NCBI GenBank assembly: GCA_003024985.2
Contig: PXIH01S0007825.1
Length of the DNA: 10,135 nt
From: Euperipatoides rowelli
Lineage: Eukaryota > Onychophora > Udeonychophora > Euonychophora > Peripatopsidae
Strand: one strand, 5' to 3'
The notes beneath the pieces are model-generated. The model ran no database searches. It saw only the letters and a program-made list of their open reading frames with translations, and was not told the origin of the DNA. Position 1 is the stretch's first letter, and each line of letters begins with the position of its first letter. This document shows positions 6,990-10,135 of this stretch, piece after piece. The position numbers were made by a program, and so were the translations under genes.

Positions 6990-7434
6990 TCTTCTGGATT
7001 TTCATTTCTACTGGTACACCAATGTTTACTGTAACTATACCTCATCTACACCAGCCTTTAGTACAACCACGGCCTGTTACACCAGTGTTTGGTACTAATA
7101 CTGCCTCAAGTTTGCCTTCTTTAACCACTGCTCCTCTTGGTAATTCACCTTTCTCAAAAAATCATTGTCACTCTGCCCCCAATATCCATAACAATACTTA
7201 CCTGGGGCAGATACATTTAACTGTAATGGTAGGTTGACGGAACCTGGCAGGCATTGCTAAATCTAGTGTTTACCTTTCTCCTGCAGAAATTCCTGAAGAT
7301 GTGTTCCTCATTAACCAAATAGAAACAGTTCCACTATCTTATCAGGATATTGCTGCAAATACTCCAACTGACCCCATCCTCTCACAAGTTCTCAAATTCT
7401 CTAAAATTGAATGGCCTGTCAGTCAGTCCATCCA

Positions 7435-8127
7435 GGCTTAGCCCCCTTCAAATCTAAATCTGATGAAATTTCATATCAGGATGGCTGTTTACTCTGGGGT
7501 ATACCAGTCCTAATTCCAACTTGCTTGAGAATAATTCTGCTAAAGGAACTACATCGTCACCATACTGGCATAGTAAGAATGAAAATGATGGTATACATTC
7601 TCTTCTGGTGGCCTCAATTAGACCAAGACATAGAGAGAATTGCCCACACTTGCNAGCAATGTGCATTACAAGCAAAGGATCCACCCAAAGCGCCCCTACA
7701 TCCATGGGTCGGGCCAGATAAGCCTTGGGAATGGATACATATAGACTTAGCTGGACCGTATATGGACCATATGTTCCTGTTTTTAGTGGATGCATTCTCA
7801 AAGTGGCCAGAAGTTTGCATCATGAACAGAACAGATACAATGAGCACTGTAACTATACTAGAGGGATTATTCACACGCTATGGCTACCCATTCCAATTAG
7901 TCATGGACAATGGTACCCAATTTGTCTCCTCACAATTTGAAACTTATTGTAAAAATAGGGGTATCCACCATACTCATTCTGCACCCTATCATCCCCCTTC
8001 CAATGGTCAGGCGGAGCACTTTGTACAAATTCTAAAGCGATTTTTAGGAACTTTTAATGAAAAACAACTTCTAAGAGTCAAAATAAATGAACTCTTGTTT
8101 GCGTATCGTTCTACTCTGCATAGTTTC
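7435..8127 (+). pseudogene. Gypsy integrase: H2C2 finger and DDE core
   Basis: The open frame 7411-8157 holds 248 codons. Its ATG at 7411 is not a true start, since the family protein continues from upstream in another frame. Using that frame's numbering: the H2C2 zinc finger is LHRHHTG (His 48 and 51) with Cys 81 and Cys 84. The catalytic triad is Asp 112 (HIDLAGP), Asp 166 (VMDNGTQF) and Glu 202 (NGQAEHF), with exactly 35 residues between the last two, the D,D35E spacing of retroviral-type integrases. KWPEV, APYHPPSNG and ELLFAYRST are other family landmarks. Codon 82 contains the N at 7654 (NAG). All catalytic residues survive although the flanking frames are broken, suggesting fairly recent death or chance retention. 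Confidence 0.9.
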
Positions 8128-8135
8128 ACCAAATA

Positions 8136-8602
8136 TCTCCAGCTGAACTTTTCCTAGGACACACATTATGCAACACCTGATTAAGCCTCCACCCAAACCA
8201 TTCCCATATAAATCTAATTCTAGTATTAAACCAAGATCTTTTCTCGTAGGCCAAACAGTACTAACCAATGTTTTCAACAAACGAAACACTGATTGCTGGA
8301 TTCAAGTCAAAGTTCATAAAAAGTACGGACCACTGACATACCTGCCTGAATTTCAGGATGGGAAATTTGGAAAAAGGCACATCGATCAGCTTCGGCCTTC
8401 ATTTTTAAAAGAGGGAGATGCACCAGAAGAACCACCTGAAGATTTCACATATGTCATCTCAACAACCACAGCAGCAGAGCCTGAACCCATTCAGACCTTA
8501 GCTAATCCTGCAGAAGCTCCTGTCCAGCTCGAACCTCAAAGACACTATCCACAAAGAGCCAGAAGATGGCCGACCGCTTCAGATTCTCTTAAGAGAAGGT
8601 AG
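8136..8602 (+). pseudogene. Gypsy integrase C-terminal (GPY/F) region and tail
   Basis: SPAELFLGHT in one frame continues, after a shift, in the frame 8168-8602 as LIKPPPK, then KPRSFLVGQTVLT and VKVHKKYGPLTYLPEF followed by KRHIDQLRPS. The GPL-Y plus HIDQLRP pattern is the GPY/F module found at the C-terminal end of many gypsy integrases, where it is thought to help DNA binding and multimerisation. The last 60 residues are Glu/Pro/Ala-rich and end in HYPQRARRWP, like the YP-R-R-PP tail of K02A2.6-like polyproteins. The stop TAG at 8601 lies next to the presumed 3' LTR. Confidence 0.8.
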
Positions 8603-8605
8603 TAA

Positions 8606-8839
8606 TGTAGTGTACTGGACTCTAACATAATGAGACCAGAATACACATGACTGTCACAAATCATACTGCGACTTATTAGAACATGAGTTATTTTCTATAG
8701 TATTATTACATTATGTTATTGACATGGCCTCAATAAGAGTCCAGTATCAATTTACTAAAATAAATCACTTTTAGTAGTAGTTGATAAACTACCAGTTATT
8801 TGTTGATTTAGTCTAAGAGTTAGTTATTTAACGCATACA
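8606..8839 (+). mobile_element. Probable 3' LTR of the gypsy element
   Basis: TGTAGTGTACTGG begins four bases after the integrase reading frame ends and just after a purine stretch, AAGAGAAGG (8591-8599), which would be the polypurine tract. TGTAGTG is a common gypsy LTR start. A plausible end is CGCATACA at 8839, giving 234 bp with TG...CA termini, immediately before the copia zinc-knuckle homology. No 5' LTR is in the window to confirm the ends, so the right boundary is an inference from where the next element begins. Confidence 0.5.
8613..8746. repeat. Inverted repeat within the presumed gypsy LTR
   Basis: TACTGGACTCT at 8613-8623 is the exact reverse complement of AGAGTCCAGTA at 8736-8746. 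Pairing resumes after a small bulge (TGAGACCA with TGGCCTCA, one mismatch). The loop is about 80 bases. It could fold in the element's RNA, or mark the ends of a small insert. Confidence 0.6.
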
Positions 8840-8957
8840 GACAAATTATACAACAGTTTGTTTTCATTGTAAAAAAAAATCAGGACACTTTAAAAGTAAT
8901 TATTATAAATTAATTGCTAATAACAGGAATAATTACAGTCTGAAAAGTATAAAGTGT
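8832..8957 (+). pseudogene. Copia-type Gag zinc-knuckle fragment
   Basis: One frame reads TTVCFHCKKKSGHFKSNYYK, a retroelement CCHC knuckle: Cys-x2-Cys, then five residues where four are usual, His, four residues, and Tyr where Cys is expected. The extra Lys lies in a nine-A run (8871-8879), so slippage probably added a codon, and the final Cys is lost. GHFKSN-YKL is typical of copia Gag. The fragment is about 40 codons long with nothing recognisable after it, and it is bounded left by the gypsy LTR and right by another copia LTR. It may be the missing continuation of the gag at 2066-2582 or part of a separate copy. Confidence 0.65.
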
Positions 8958-9471
8958 TGATGCAGTGTAAATAAGTCCGAGTTGTTTTGTTTGTTTTTCA
9001 TTTAGTTTAGTAATTTAGTTTAATTTTATATACTGTATATACATATTTTTTTTTAATTGTAGAAGTAGTAAACTTTGCGTGAGTTATTGACATTGCTAAA
9101 ATTAGTTTTTAATAGAGGAAGCTGTTAATTGTGATGGTTGTTAATATAACTAACTTATCTATTAATTTTGCTAGTGTCCCTGCCAAGCGGATGATGAGCA
9201 TGAGTGGTTTTATGTGTGAAATAGATTTAGATTAATCTGAATGTAATTGTGAATTGTACCATTGGATTAAAAGTATATAAAGGACACATCATAAAAATTA
9301 CTGTGTGGAATATAGAATTTATTATCTTAAAAGTGAATTTGAGGTGAAATAGTTTGACAACCTGAATAACTTTATGCGCACGTTACAAAAAAGTGAAGGA
9401 GTGAAAACCAATGTATTAGGAATAAATATTTGTCAAACCACAATAGTGCTTCAAGATATTAATGTGCATCA
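8955..9471 (+). mobile_element. Copia-type LTR, element 2 (5' LTR)
   Basis: The right end is set by ...GTGCATCA at 9471, nine bases before GGGCCCAG of the primer site, nearly the same spacing as in element 1. The left end is uncertain. TGTTGATGCAGTG at 8955 abuts the zinc-knuckle fragment and gives 517 bp; TGTTAATTGTGATGG at 9123 gives 349 bp. A clear TATA box, TATATAAAGG (9274-9283), with CCATTGG just upstream, sits where a U3 promoter should be, and an ATAAAAA follows at 9290. No 3' LTR is in the window. Confidence 0.55.
9274..9283 (+). promoter_or_regulatory. TATA box of copia LTR, element 2
   Basis: TATATAAAGG lies about 190 bases before the LTR end. CCATTGG is at 9259-9265. Possible initiator-like TTACTGTG follows about 25 bases after the box. 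This is the expected RNA polymerase II promoter of the element. Confidence 0.5.
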
Positions 9472-9475
9472 AGAG

Positions 9476-9488
9476 ATTATGGGCCCAG
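9476..9488 (+). promoter_or_regulatory. Primer-binding site (half initiator tRNA-Met type), element 2
   Basis: ATTATGGGCCCAG matches the copia-type site complementary to the internal anticodon region of initiator tRNA-Met (GGTTATGGGCCCAG) at all but two bases at the 5' end. It follows the LTR end by four bases and precedes the gag ATG at 9519. Confidence 0.75.
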
Positions 9489-9518
9489 GAATCTCAACAA
9501 AATAAGGAATAAACTACA

Positions 9519-10092
9519 ATGGAAACTAGTGTGACAAAATTGAATGGAGACAATTATTCACTGTGGCGAATCAAACTGGAAATGGTGTTGTAGAAAGAAA
9601 ATTGATGGGAGTAGTAGAGCAGGATCCACCAGAAACAATTACGGAAGATAAAATCTTAATCACTGCGAGCAATTGTACAACGAAAGAATTATGGAATAAA
9701 TTAAAAAGCGCCTATCAACATACAATCTAACAAACAAAATTTGGCTTCTTAAAAAATTGGACGGGTGCAAATATAATGACTACAAAGATATGAAGAATAT
9801 CTGAACAAAATAAAAGAACTGACGGAGCACCTAAGAATTTGTGGGGAAGTTATAAAAGATAACCACTTAGTGGCTGTGATGCTTTGTGGGCTCGCTCCTT
9901 TGTATGATCCAATAGTAACCGCTATAGATGCAAGGGGGGAGAGTGACCTTACCTTTGAAAAACTTCAGGATGAGGCCTCTAGGAAGGGAATGCACAAGAC
10001 AAGAGAAGTCAAAGCTTGGCAATGGAGGTAAGTCAATCTAAGACACATAGAGTAGTCATCTATTGTTATAAGTGCGTCAGGAAAGGCCATTT
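9519..10092 (+). pseudogene. Copia-type Gag, element 2, frame-broken and cut by window end
   Basis: The ATG at 9519 starts METSVTKLNGDNYSLWRIKL (the LNG.NY..W signature) and meets TAG within about 25 codons. The next frame, from about 9602, gives LMGVVEQDPPETITEDK and TTKELWNKLKSAYQ. A third frame, about 9790-10028, gives EEYLNKIKELTEHLRI, LAPLYDPIVTAIDARGESDL and FEKLQDEASRKG, ending TAA at 10029. From 10064 CYKCVRKGH gives the first three ligands of the CCHC knuckle, but no Cys follows at the expected place. This is a UBN2-type copia Gag, clearly different in sequence from the one at 2066-2582, so two copia families are present. It is non-functional as it stands. Confidence 0.85.
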
Positions 10093-10135
10093 AACCCTTT
10101 CCACTCCACATTAAATTTGAAAAATCAATTTTTTT

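Larger units (their letters stand above)
6990..8602 (+). pseudogene. Ty3/gypsy Pol remnant (RNase H end to integrase), K02A2.6-like
   Basis: This is the 3' part of a gypsy polyprotein, broken into several frames. Order: weak RNase H tail (about 7000-7240: FHFYWY, MFTVT, HQPLV, VFGTN...SLPSL, then HNN), an in-frame TGA at 7235, the RNase H-integrase linker (7283-7432: DVFLINQIETVPL, DPILSQVLKFSKIEWP), a shift to the integrase frame near 7435, a shift within 8115-8135, a short third-frame piece (SPAELFLGHT, 8136-8165), and another shift into the C-terminal frame at 8168. Protease, reverse transcriptase and gag are absent, so the copy is truncated at its 5' side. The enzyme group would copy and integrate element DNA. 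This copy cannot. Confidence 0.85.

Noticed and set aside
6680-7237. Reverse transcriptase domain upstream of the integrase
   Set aside because: No YxDD box or other RT landmark could be found in any plus-strand frame; only the weak RNase H tail after about 7000 is supportable.
7454-7874. Minus-strand open frames opposite the integrase
   Set aside because: They are shadows of the integrase coding strand, which has clear catalytic motifs.
1-10135. CRISPR array, bacterial operon, rRNA or functional tRNA genes
   Set aside because: There are no regularly spaced repeats with unique spacers and no prokaryotic gene organisation. The single tRNA-like sequence is the decayed SINE head.

Overview
This is eukaryotic, almost certainly animal, intergenic DNA from a transposon-rich genome. 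Nothing in it looks bacterial: there is no operon layout, no ribosome-binding-site-led genes and no CRISPR array. It is AT-rich with long A and T runs, microsatellites and two ambiguous assembly bases (N at about 4143 and 7654). The coding remnants belong to LTR retrotransposons typical of invertebrates: two copia-type elements with a copia-style initiator-tRNA primer site, and one Ty3/gypsy Pol of the kind often labelled K02A2.6-like. An invertebrate host, perhaps an arthropod, fits best, but the sequence alone does not fix the taxon. I see no intact host gene.

Layout. 1-1720: AT-rich DNA with a GC-rich 12-bp direct repeat (113-150), a hairpin plus A-tail module that looks like a SINE 3' end (about 203-285) and a degenerate 69-bp-period duplication (1351-1458). 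1726-2582: the 5' end of a copia-type element, with an LTR, a primer-binding site and a gag pseudogene spread over three frames. 3218-4251: a diverged head-to-tail duplication. Its first unit holds a long inverted repeat and a 250-bp insert flanked by an 11-bp direct repeat; its second unit lacks both. 4466-4807: a hAT-like terminal motif and a separate inverted repeat. 5336-5922: a purine-rich tract followed by a TG/TA-rich microsatellite. 6254-6650: a tRNA-headed SINE-like element ending in the same hairpin plus A-tail as the 203-285 module.

The right part is a retrotransposon graveyard that looks nested. A 5'-truncated gypsy Pol runs from about 6990 to 8602: RNase H remnant, H2C2 zinc finger, DDE integrase core, GPY/F domain. 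Its reading frame is broken several times. It is followed by a likely 3' LTR (from 8606). Next comes a copia Gag zinc-knuckle fragment (8832-8957), then a second copia LTR (ending at 9471) with TATA box, primer site and another frame-broken gag (9519-10092). The first copia gag stops at 2582 just before its expected zinc knuckle. The isolated knuckle at 8832 may be its continuation, separated by about 6.2 kb, or may come from an unrelated copy.

No element here appears able to move by itself. The most useful observations are the paired copia primer sites, the SINE family defined by its shared 3' hairpin, the rearranged tandem duplication with its filled and empty insertion sites, and the nested LTR arrangement. 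I found no convincing new cellular system.
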